Assembly (NCBI RefSeq): GCF_030996345.1
Contig: NZ_CP118747.1
Coordinates: 2,478,001 to 2,542,000 of the forward strand
From: Acidithiobacillus sp. AMEEHan
Lineage (GTDB): Bacteria; Pseudomonadota; Gammaproteobacteria; Acidithiobacillales; Acidithiobacillaceae
Reading direction: 5' to 3'
DNA: 64,000 nucleotides
The position numbers and the translations under genes are program-made. The notes beneath the pieces were generated by a model. The model was not told the DNA's origin. It ran no database searches and saw only the letters and a list, made by a program, of their open reading frames with translations. Of the stretch, positions 57,181-64,000 are shown in pieces. Positions within the stretch are counted from its first letter, which is position 1. Each line of letters starts with the position of its first letter.

Positions 57181-58269
57181 TCACGCTTCATGATACCGAC
57201 TGTGGCCATCGGCGGCGAGGGCGGGAGTACCCAGCCCCATGGCATCCGCCAGAAAATTCCAGTCAACCGGCTGAATATCCTCGGGAACCTTTTGCCCATC
57301 ACTGAGATAGGCGAGAGGCAGCTTTCTTGCCGCCAGCCACTCCAGCACCGCGCCACAGGCGGGTGCTTCGTCGAGCTTGCTCAGTATCGCCGCCGTGAGA
57401 GAGAGCTTGGCGTAGGGCTGCAGTACCTGATCGAGGCTCTGCTGGGCGAGACTTGCGGGCAGCAACAGGAAACGTCGCAGATTGTCGCCCAGCGCATCGA
57501 GCCACTGCAGTTGCTCGTTGAGACGTTCATCACGCGGGCTGAGGCCCATGGTATCGATGAAGATCCAGCGCCTGCCCTGATGCTTTTGCAGAGCGGACAA
57601 CAGATCCTGCGGGCCACGCAACACTTCCACCGGCACCCCGAGGATCTTCGCGTAGATGTTGAGCTGCTCCACCCCAGCAATTCGATAGGTATCACTGGTG
57701 AATAGGGCGACCGTCTCCGGGCCATAGCGCAAGACCTGCTGCGCAGCGAGTTTGGCAACACTGGTCGTCTTGCCCGCTCCGGTGGGGCCAAGCACAGCGA
57801 TGATTCCGGCATCGCCCAAAGGATCGGCCAACGCTCCAATCTGCTCTGTCAACACGCGAATCATGCCTTCGCGCGCCCCCAATTCTGCCGTTGCGCGTTC
57901 CAGCTGCGACAACAGCGCCGCGTGAAAACCAAGACCCTGCAAGCGCGCGCGATCGAGAACGGGAGGCGCTTCGCTGCTGGCAACGGGCTGGCGACCCCAG
58001 CGCTTCTCGACGAGGGCACGCAATGCTTGCAGTTCTTGCCGAATCGGTTCTGCTTTCGCTTCTGTCAAGGTCACCTCGCTTTCCGGCTGCTGTTGCCTGG
58101 CAGACGTGGCGGCCATCAACTCGGCTTCATCAAAATCAATGGCGGCGACAATCTCCACCCCGTCGGCGAGATTGCGATTGGAGAGAATGACGGCATCCGG
58201 CCCCAAGGCCTGCCGTATCTGCGCCAGGACTTCTCGCGTCGTGCCACCTTGGAATCTGCGCATCTTCAT
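57181..58269 (-). CDS. flhF: FlhF, SRP-type GTPase for flagellar placement
   Basis: A 362-aa GTPase of the SRP54/FtsY class that sets where the flagellum is built, typically at the pole. The N-terminal B domain begins KMRRFQGGTTREVLAQIRQA. The G domain has AVLGPTGAGKTTSVAKLAAQ, FTSDTYRIAGVEQLNIYAKI and WIFIDTMGLSPRDERLNEQL. The C-terminal YLSDGQKVPEDIQP is the usual end motif. It starts 24 bases after flhA. Presence of FlhF and FlhG suggests a polar flagellum. Confidence 0.96.
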   Translation of the reverse strand: MKMRRFQGGTTREVLAQIRQALGPDAVILSNRNLADGVEIVAAIDFDEAELMAATSARQQQPESEVTLTEAKAEPIRQELQALRALVEKRWGRQPVASSEAPPVLDRARLQGLGFHAALLSQLERATAELGAREGMIRVLTEQIGALADPLGDAGIIAVLGPTGAGKTTSVAKLAAQQVLRYGPETVALFTSDTYRIAGVEQLNIYAKILGVPVEVLRGPQDLLSALQKHQGRRWIFIDTMGLSPRDERLNEQLQWLDALGDNLRRFLLLPASLAQQSLDQVLQPYAKLSLTAAILSKLDEAPACGAVLEWLAARKLPLAYLSDGQKVPEDIQPVDWNFLADAMGLGTPALAADGHSRYHEA

Positions 58270-58293
58270 CGTCCGTTCATCCTTTCAGAACCT

Positions 58294-60360
58294 TCAAGCG
58301 CCTAGGGTACCGATCACTCGAATGCGCTTGTTATCGGGGATCTCGCCATAAGAAAGCACCCGCAGCCGTGGCGCGGAACGGGCCAGAAAGCGGGCCAGAA
58401 AACCGCGCAAGGGCCCCATGGCCAAAAGCACCGGCTGCATACCATTTGCCTCCATCTGCTGCATCAAAACTCCCGCCTTTTCCAAAACCTTCTGGGCCAG
58501 CCCCGGTTCGATCTGATCGCCTTGGCCATGATCGCTACTATTGCGGAGGCTATCTTGCAACAACTGTTCCAGCGTTGCGTCGAGCACCGCTACCGGCAGC
58601 TCGTTCTGCCCCGCAAACAGATTCTGGACAATATAGGGACCAAGGGCCTGACGAACGGCGGCGGTCAAGGCGTCGATATCCTGACTCTCGGCGGCATGTT
58701 CCGCCAAGGTTTCGACGATCGTGCGCAAATCACGGATCGGCACCGATTCGCGTAGCAGGTTCTGGAGGATCTTCTTGAACCTGTCGACCGAGAGGAGCTT
58801 GGGGATGACATCTTCGACCAGCTTGGGGGAACGAACGGCCAGGTGGGAAAGCAGCCCCTCGACCTCTTCACGCCCCAAGAGCTCGGCCGCTCGCTGCTGC
58901 AGCACCTGATGCAGATGGGTGGCGATCACGGTGGCTGGATCAACGACGGTGTAGCCCAGGGCTACCGCCTTGTCGCGGCTGCGGGCGTCAATCCACACGG
59001 CAGGCAAGCCAAAACTCGGGTCACGGGTGGGGGTGCCCTCCAGAGTGCCGAGCACATTGCCTGGGTCGATGGCCAGAAGCAGGTCCGGCAAGACCTCACC
59101 GCTGGCCACCTCCACTCCGCGGATGGTGATACGGTACAAGGTCGGGCGCAGTTCGAGGTTATCGCGCACGTGCACTGCCGGCACCAGAAAACCAAAGTCC
59201 TGCGCATACTTTTTGCGCACCCCGCGAATGCGCGCCAATAATTCGCCACCACTTCCCTTGTCGACCAAGGGAATCAGGCGGTAGCCCAACTCCAAGCCAA
59301 GGGGGTCGACTGGCTCGACGCTATCCCAATTGACTTCCTCTGGCTCACTCGCCAACGGCGGCGGGCTCTCCACTTCCTTGGGGCGTTGGCGCCGCCGCCA
59401 CCAGGCGTAGCCGCCGAGGACCAATGCAGCACCGAGGAAGGGAATATGCGGCATACCGGGAATGAGTCCGAGCAGGGCAAAGATGATGGCCACGACGATC
59501 AACGCCTCATCATTACGCAACAGTTCACCCATCAACTGCCTGCCCAGGTCAGTGCCGGTATTGACGGTACTGACGACGATGCCGGCAGCAATCGAAATGA
59601 CCAGTGCGGGAATCTGCGCGACGAGGGCATCGCCGATACTGAGCAGGGTATAATCGTGCGCGGCGGTACTCAGCGACAGTCCATGTTGCCAGACGCCAAT
59701 AGTCAGGCCCCCGATGAGGTTGATGAACAAAATGAGGATGGCGGCGATGGCGTCACCACGCACGAATTTGCTGGCACCATCCATGGCGCCAAAGAAGTCT
59801 GCCTCCTGGGCGATCTCCTGGCGGCGCCGTTGTGCCTCCTGCTGATCGATCAGACCGGCGTTGAGGTCGGCATCGATGGCCATCTGCTTGCCGGGCATGG
59901 CGTCCAGGGTAAAGCGGGCGCTCACTTCCGCGATCCGCCCGGCGCCCTTGGTAATCACCACGAAATTGATGATGACCAGGATGGCGAAGACGATGATACC
60001 AACGGCGTAATCGCCCCCGACGACAAATTCGCCAAACGATTCGATGACCACACCGGCGGCGCCCGTACCATTCTGCCCGTGCAGCAGGATGATCCGGGCA
60101 GCGGCAACATTCAGGGACAGGCGCAGCAGGGTGGTCAGCAACAATGCCGTGGGAAAGGCAGAGAATTCCAGGGGCCTGGTCATGTAGAGACTGACCAGCA
60201 GGATGATCAGGCCCAGGCTGATGTTGAAGGTGAAAAAGATATCCAGCAGAAAGGTCGGCAAGGGGATGATCAGCATCGCCAGGATCATGATCACCAGGAT
60301 CGGCGCCGCCAGCGTGTGCCAGTTGATCCGGCGCAGTAAGCGCAAAACCCCATCCATCAC
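58294..60360 (-). CDS. flhA: Flagellar export gate protein FlhA
   Basis: A 688-aa core protein of the flagellar type III export gate. The N-terminal half has about eight membrane helices. The conserved cytoplasmic FHIPEP-like stretch includes ITKGAGRIAEVSARFTLDAM, PGKQMAIDADLNAGLI and RRRQEIAQEADFFGAMDGAS. The C-terminal cytoplasmic domain (AVWIDARSRDKAVALGYTVV, ELLGREEVEGLLSHLA) recruits substrate-chaperone pairs. Its ATG immediately follows the flhB stop. Confidence 0.97.
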   Translation of the reverse strand: MMDGVLRLLRRINWHTLAAPILVIMILAMLIIPLPTFLLDIFFTFNISLGLIILLVSLYMTRPLEFSAFPTALLLTTLLRLSLNVAAARIILLHGQNGTGAAGVVIESFGEFVVGGDYAVGIIVFAILVIINFVVITKGAGRIAEVSARFTLDAMPGKQMAIDADLNAGLIDQQEAQRRRQEIAQEADFFGAMDGASKFVRGDAIAAILILFINLIGGLTIGVWQHGLSLSTAAHDYTLLSIGDALVAQIPALVISIAAGIVVSTVNTGTDLGRQLMGELLRNDEALIVVAIIFALLGLIPGMPHIPFLGAALVLGGYAWWRRRQRPKEVESPPPLASEPEEVNWDSVEPVDPLGLELGYRLIPLVDKGSGGELLARIRGVRKKYAQDFGFLVPAVHVRDNLELRPTLYRITIRGVEVASGEVLPDLLLAIDPGNVLGTLEGTPTRDPSFGLPAVWIDARSRDKAVALGYTVVDPATVIATHLHQVLQQRAAELLGREEVEGLLSHLAVRSPKLVEDVIPKLLSVDRFKKILQNLLRESVPIRDLRTIVETLAEHAAESQDIDALTAAVRQALGPYIVQNLFAGQNELPVAVLDATLEQLLQDSLRNSSDHGQGDQIEPGLAQKVLEKAGVLMQQMEANGMQPVLLAMGPLRGFLARFLARSAPRLRVLSYGEIPDNKRIRVIGTLGA

Positions 60361-61491
60361 TTATTTTCCTCCCTGATCGAGTTCGGCCGGGACCGACCAT
60401 TGCCGGGGTAATTCCGGCATCTTCCCCGGGCGGGCGATGCGTAGCTGATAGAGATAGGCCAACAGTTCCGCGACTGCTCGGTAGAGGGTGGCCGGAATCT
60501 GCTGTTCCAGCTCGACATGGTGATACAAGGCACGCGCCAACGGTGGTGCCTCGACCAAGGGAATCCCATGCTCGCAGGCAATTTCCCGGATTTTTGCCGC
60601 CACGACATCGGCACCCTTGGCGAGCAGGACCGGCGCAATGTCCTTGCCCTCCTCGTAGCGGAGAGCCACTGCAAAGTGGGTGGGGTTGGTGACGACCACA
60701 CTGGCTTTGGGCACTGCCGCCATCATGCGGCGCCGCGCCATCTCGCGCTGCAGGCTGCGGATTCTGCGCTTGACCTCGGGATTGCCTTCCTGCTCCTTCA
60801 TCTCGTCCTTGACTTCCTGTTCGGTCATTTTGAGTTTTTCGTTGTAGGACCAAAGCTGAAAGGGCACGTCAAAGGCAACAATGAGCAGGGTACTGCCGGC
60901 CATGAAGACGAAGAGCAGGCCAAGCATGGCAAAGAGATGATGAATAGCGATCTGCGGGCTCTCGTTGATCAACCCGAGTAGGGCGCGACGTTGCGCATAG
61001 ACCAGAGTCACACCAATGCCACCAATCACCAGAGCCTTGAGCAACGCCTTGACGAGTTCCAGCAATGCATGACGGGAAACCATGCGTTGCAGGCCGCTCA
61101 GCGGATTGAGATGGGAAAAATCGGGTACCAGGGCCTTGGCGCTGAAGTTCCAGCCCCCCAGGGCCATCCCGGAAAAGAGCACGACCAGCACCAGAATCAG
61201 CAAAAATGGCAGCAGCCATTCCAGGGCGTAGGCGGTCATCTGCACCAGATGTCGCAGCATGTCCTGTTCGTTCAGCATCACCGCAGGCGACAAATGCAGT
61301 CCGGCCTGCAGAAAGCCCAAGCTGGTAGAGGACAGACGAGCGCCAAAAAAGTAAAACAGTGCTGCCGCCGCCAGCAAAACCGCGCTGGTGGAGAGCTCTC
61401 GGGAGCGCGGCACCTGCCCTTTCCGCCGTGCCTCCTCGATGCGTTTTCCGGTTGGTTGTTGGTTGCGCTCCTGCCCGCTATCTTCGGCCAT
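60361..61491 (-). CDS. flhB: Flagellar export switch protein FlhB
   Basis: A 376-aa export-gate protein that switches from hook to filament substrates. The N-terminal KRIEEARRKGQVPRSRELST precedes four membrane helices. The autocleavage site NPTH is in KASVVVTNPTHFAVALRYEE, and GADVVAAKIREIACEHGIPL follows. It starts 3 bases after fliR. Confidence 0.97.
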   Translation of the reverse strand: MAEDSGQERNQQPTGKRIEEARRKGQVPRSRELSTSAVLLAAAALFYFFGARLSSTSLGFLQAGLHLSPAVMLNEQDMLRHLVQMTAYALEWLLPFLLILVLVVLFSGMALGGWNFSAKALVPDFSHLNPLSGLQRMVSRHALLELVKALLKALVIGGIGVTLVYAQRRALLGLINESPQIAIHHLFAMLGLLFVFMAGSTLLIVAFDVPFQLWSYNEKLKMTEQEVKDEMKEQEGNPEVKRRIRSLQREMARRRMMAAVPKASVVVTNPTHFAVALRYEEGKDIAPVLLAKGADVVAAKIREIACEHGIPLVEAPPLARALYHHVELEQQIPATLYRAVAELLAYLYQLRIARPGKMPELPRQWSVPAELDQGGK

Positions 61492-61494
61492 CGT

Positions 61495-62286
61495 TCAGCC
61501 CCTCGCCGCCTGCAGCAATACCTGGCCGCTGAGTTGCAGGGAGATCTGCAGCAGTTGCCGCACCAGCATCTGCATGGCTGGCATCAACAAAGCCAGGGCG
61601 ATGAATCCCACAACGATCAATAACGGAAAACCGATGACGAAGAGATTGAGCTGCGGCGCCAGCTTGCTCAACACCCCGAGAGCGATGTTGATCAACAACA
61701 GCGCCCCCAGCACCGGAGCCGCAATCGCCAGTCCCAGGGAGAAGACCATAGCGCCCGCTGCCGCCAAGCTGTGCCAGGCATCCGCATGGAGAACGATCTG
61801 ATCACTTACCGGAAAAATCGTAAAACTGCGATCGAGCACCACCAAGGTCAGCAATTGCCCGTTCAGTGCCATAAAAAGGAGTAAAACCACCAGGTTCAAA
61901 AAATTGGAGAGAGTGGGGATCTCCACCCCTGTCTGCGGATCAAAAAAAGTGCTGAAGCCGAGCCCCATCTGCAAACTGATGACCGAGCCGGCAAACTGCA
62001 CCGCACTGAAAATCAAGGTCACCGCAAAACCGATACTGACGCCGATCAGGATCTGCTCCAGCACCAGCAGCAACCCCCCGCCGGTCAAAAAATCCACTGG
62101 CGGCATGGCTGGCAGTGCCGGCGCCAGCGCCACACTGAGCAGCACCGCTAGACCGACCCGTACCTGCACCGGGATTTGCGTGGCACTGAATACCGGCGCG
62201 GTGCTGAGAAAGGCCAGAATCCGCACGAAGGGCCAGAAAAAGGCGCCTATCCAGTGCTCTATCTGCAGGCTGCTGATGCTGATCAT
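61495..62286 (-). CDS. fliR: Flagellar export protein FliR
   Basis: A 263-aa export-gate membrane protein. It has five or six hydrophobic helices. The segments FVRILAFLSTAPVFSATQIP and FDPQTGVEIPTLSNFLNLVV are typical of the family. The ATG at 62286 overlaps the fliQ stop (ATGA). FliP, FliQ and FliR together form the secretion pore. Confidence 0.95.
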   Translation of the reverse strand: MISISSLQIEHWIGAFFWPFVRILAFLSTAPVFSATQIPVQVRVGLAVLLSVALAPALPAMPPVDFLTGGGLLLVLEQILIGVSIGFAVTLIFSAVQFAGSVISLQMGLGFSTFFDPQTGVEIPTLSNFLNLVVLLLFMALNGQLLTLVVLDRSFTIFPVSDQIVLHADAWHSLAAAGAMVFSLGLAIAAPVLGALLLINIALGVLSKLAPQLNLFVIGFPLLIVVGFIALALLMPAMQMLVRQLLQISLQLSGQVLLQAARG

Positions 62287-62555
62287 TGGCTGATCAATTG
62301 CGGAATCTGCTGAAACAGATGGGTGGTGTAGCTTATCATCAGTTGCAGCATCCACGGCCCCGCGATTACCCCCACCAGGGCCAGCACGAGGACCTTGGGC
62401 ACGAAGCTCAGGGTCATTTCATTGATCTGCGTCGCTGCTTGAAAGATGCTTACCAAGACCCCGACTACCAGGGCCACGCCAAGAAGAGGAAGAGACAGCC
62501 AGAGTGCTGTCCAAATTGCATGCTCGGCGACGGTGATGACACTGCCCGGACTCAT
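62283..62555 (-). CDS. fliQ: Flagellar export protein FliQ
   Basis: A 90-aa protein with two membrane helices, part of the FliPQR pore. SVITVAEHAIWTALWLSLPL and GVLVSIFQAATQINEMTLSF are diagnostic. The ATG at 62555 has AGGAGG 9 bases upstream; the longer open frame to 62630 overlaps fliP and is not used. Confidence 0.95.
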   Translation of the reverse strand: MSPGSVITVAEHAIWTALWLSLPLLGVALVVGVLVSIFQAATQINEMTLSFVPKVLVLALVGVIAGPWMLQLMISYTTHLFQQIPQLISQ

Positions 62556-62568
62556 TTTTCTCGTCCTC

Positions 62569-63345
62569 CTAGTGCACGAAACTTTGCACCAAAGAACCAA
62601 TGACCAGATCCCAGCCATTGACCAAAACAAATAGCATCAGTTTGAAGGGAAAAGAGACGGTCACCGGCGATAACATCATCATTCCCAGCGACATCAGCAC
62701 CGCTGCCACCACCAGATCAATGATGACGAAAGGAATGAAAATCAAAAATCCGATCTGAAATCCCGTTTTGAGTTCCGAGGTAATAAATGCTGGAATCAGC
62801 AGATCCATGGGCGTATCATCGGGCGCACGCAATTGCTTATGACCGGACAGTTTGACAAACAATGCCAGGTCATCCGGCCGCGTTTGGGCCAGCATGAAGG
62901 TACGCAGCGGACCTTCGGAACGGTCCATCGCTTGCGTCAAACTGATTTGGTTGTTGGCCAGTGGCTGCAAGGCCTCGGTATTCAGCTTTTGAAACACCGG
63001 CGCCATCACAAAAAAGGTAAGAAACAGCGCCAGCCCCACCATCACCTGGGAAGGTGGCATCTGGGTGGAGCCCAGGGCCTGTTTGAGCAGGGAAAGCACG
63101 ATGATAATGCGGGTGAAGGCCGTCATCATGAGCAGCATGGCGGGCAGAAACACCAGCACCGACATGAAGAGCAGAGTCTGTATGCTGAGGCTGTAGTCGG
63201 TTCCCCCCCCCGCGGTGGGCGTTGCCGTCACCCCCGGCATTCCGGCCGCGAAGCTCGGGCTGGCTAGGAGGAGCCCTCCGAGGAGGAGCCCGCTGCTGAG
63301 GAGGACGGCTTTTCCCCTGCGGATCTTGCTTGCTGATTTTGCCAT
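62569..63345 (-). CDS. fliP: Flagellar export protein FliP
   Basis: A 258-aa pore protein with a cleaved signal peptide ([20 protein letters not shown], then AAG). It shows the family blocks [20 protein letters not shown] and [22 protein letters not shown]9 run near 63206 lies inside TAGGGTDYS and is intact in frame. The ATG at 63345 lies 82 bases inside the end of fliO, a longer overlap than usual. Confidence 0.95.
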   Translation of the reverse strand: MAKSASKIRRGKAVLLSSGLLLGGLLLASPSFAAGMPGVTATPTAGGGTDYSLSIQTLLFMSVLVFLPAMLLMMTAFTRIIIVLSLLKQALGSTQMPPSQVMVGLALFLTFFVMAPVFQKLNTEALQPLANNQISLTQAMDRSEGPLRTFMLAQTRPDDLALFVKLSGHKQLRAPDDTPMDLLIPAFITSELKTGFQIGFLIFIPFVIIDLVVAAVLMSLGMMMLSPVTVSFPFKLMLFVLVNGWDLVIGSLVQSFVH

Positions 63346-63758
63346 TGCTCTTGCTTACGCCTCTCCATTGCTTGCCGCAGCCAGCCGGAAAAGGCCAGAC
63401 TGCCGGAATCCACGGGCAGCGGCTCTGGGAGCGTATGCAGGAGGGTGATACCGGCCGGCGTCGCTCCCAGCAGTAACTGCTGCTTGCCGACCTCCACTAG
63501 CAAGAGGCGTTCCCGCGTGCCGAGGGGAAGCGACGCCAAGACCCGCATGGGGCTACCGGAGACACCTGCAGACCCAGGTTGCAGACGACGAAAGAGCCAG
63601 ATCAAAGCGAAAAATACCAGTAATACGAGGATCAGGGCGGCAATCAGGCGCACGATTGCCCAAGGGGAAAAGACTGCCGGACTCGTCTGCGCAGCAAACG
63701 CTGGGAGCGGGGTAAGCAGCGGCAGAAGAAGCAGATGACGAAGTCTTGACAGCTGCAA
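63264..63758 (-). CDS. fliO: Flagellar export protein FliO
   Basis: A 164-aa protein that stabilises FliP during pore assembly. It has a signal-like N-terminus ([19 protein letters not shown]), one membrane helix ([20 protein letters not shown]), then a cytoplasmic domain with [20 protein letters not shown]. The tail is Ser/Glu-rich. The TTG at 63758 is preferred, with AAGGA 7 bases upstream; another TTG at 63791 overlaps the fliN stop. Confidence 0.9.
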   Translation of the reverse strand: MQLSRLRHLLLLPLLTPLPAFAAQTSPAVFSPWAIVRLIAALILVLLVFFALIWLFRRLQPGSAGVSGSPMRVLASLPLGTRERLLLVEVGKQQLLLGATPAGITLLHTLPEPLPVDSGSLAFSGWLRQAMERRKQEQWQNQQARSAGEKPSSSAAGSSSEGSS

Positions 63759-63787
63759 CGACGAATCCTTGACAGGGCGCGGCGGCT

Positions 63788-64000
63788 TCAACGGAGCTTC
63801 TTCGCGCGCTCGGCGGGGCTGATGATATCGGTCAAGCGGATGCCGAATTTATCATTCACCAGAACCACCTCGCCTTGGGCAATCAGATAGCCGTTCACCA
63901 GAACATCCATCGGCTCACCCGCCAGACGCTCGAGTTCCACTACCGATCCCTGCGCCAATTGCAGGAGGTTGCGGATCTGAATCTTGGTGTGCCCGAGTTC
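63788..64000 (-). CDS. fliN: Flagellar motor switch protein FliN (5' part outside window)
   Basis: C-terminal 70 residues of FliN, a C-ring component that binds CheY-P and export cargo. The readable part GSVVELERLAGEPMDVLVNG, YLIAQGEVVLVND and KFGIRLTDIISPAERAKKLR is the conserved SpoA domain. It is followed immediately by fliO. The start and N-terminal region lie beyond base 64000. Confidence 0.95.
   Translation of the reverse strand, partial: ELGHTKIQIRNLLQLAQGSVVELERLAGEPMDVLVNGYLIAQGEVVLVNDKFGIRLTDIISPAERAKKLR

Noticed and set aside
63200-63215. Frameshift in the G9 run of fliP
   Set aside because: The frame is intact through the run and the protein is full length.

Overview
The window is a dense, GC-rich (about 60% by eye) bacterial chromosome segment, almost entirely housekeeping and flagellar genes. 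I saw no insertion sequence, prophage, CRISPR array or integron. The gene families (OpgG/OpgH glucan synthesis, MsbA, KdsA, RecBCD, EF-P, a 7Fe ferredoxin of the Azotobacter FdI type, split glycine decarboxylase, proteobacterial export genes fliNOPQR-flhBA) point to a Gram-negative proteobacterium. A flagellated Acidithiobacillus-like organism is my best guess, from recall of gene content only and with moderate-to-low confidence.

Layout. 1-3096: cydC (cut by the window edge) and cydD, the heme/thiol exporter needed for cytochrome bd, preceded by a FIST-domain sensor gene. 4540-11377: a macromolecular synthesis operon rpsU-yqeY-mutS2-dnaG-rpoD followed by tRNA-Ile(CAT), with a divergent RpoS-like sigma gene. 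12474-14725: rdgB, rph, a DUF481 outer-membrane protein and tRNA-Glu(CTC). 14895-16921: fdxA and an MsbA-type exporter. 16848-26876: one long overlapping leftward unit, moaD-moaE-yajQ-hugZ-like-gcvT-gcvH-gcvPA-gcvPB-moxR-DUF58-tgpA. 26951-29480: sohB, a DUF423 membrane protein and an NDUFA9-like reductase. 29491-33972: opgG, a 164-residue unknown, opgH and a Sel1-repeat gene. 34230-34500: a small heavy-metal-binding protein behind what looks like a MerR-family metal-responsive promoter. 34500-46623: DUF971-uvrC-pgsA-recC-recB-recD-DUF3429. 46701-51491: efp, then pyrG-kdsA-eno-ftsB. 51590-54727: a zinc alcohol dehydrogenase with a possible TetR-type operator, and uvrB. 54820-64000: the flagellar block fliN(partial)-fliO-fliP-fliQ-fliR-flhB-flhA-flhF-flhG-fliA-motA.

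Most neighbouring same-strand genes overlap by ATGA/GTGA/TGATG or lie within a few bases of each other, so translation is probably coupled. Four single-base losses in G/C homopolymers break cydD, tgpA and recB (twice). Adding one base at each restores the family sequence and length, so these look like assembly errors, or less probably recent lesions. The two in recB create a false 1842-codon RecB-RecD fusion.

The items most worth a second look are the MerR-type promoter in front of the HMA protein, the extra gene between opgG and opgH that may be a detached OpgH N-terminal module, the fused moa/gcv/moxR transcription unit, and the RpoS-like sigma gene divergent from the rpsU-rpoD operon.
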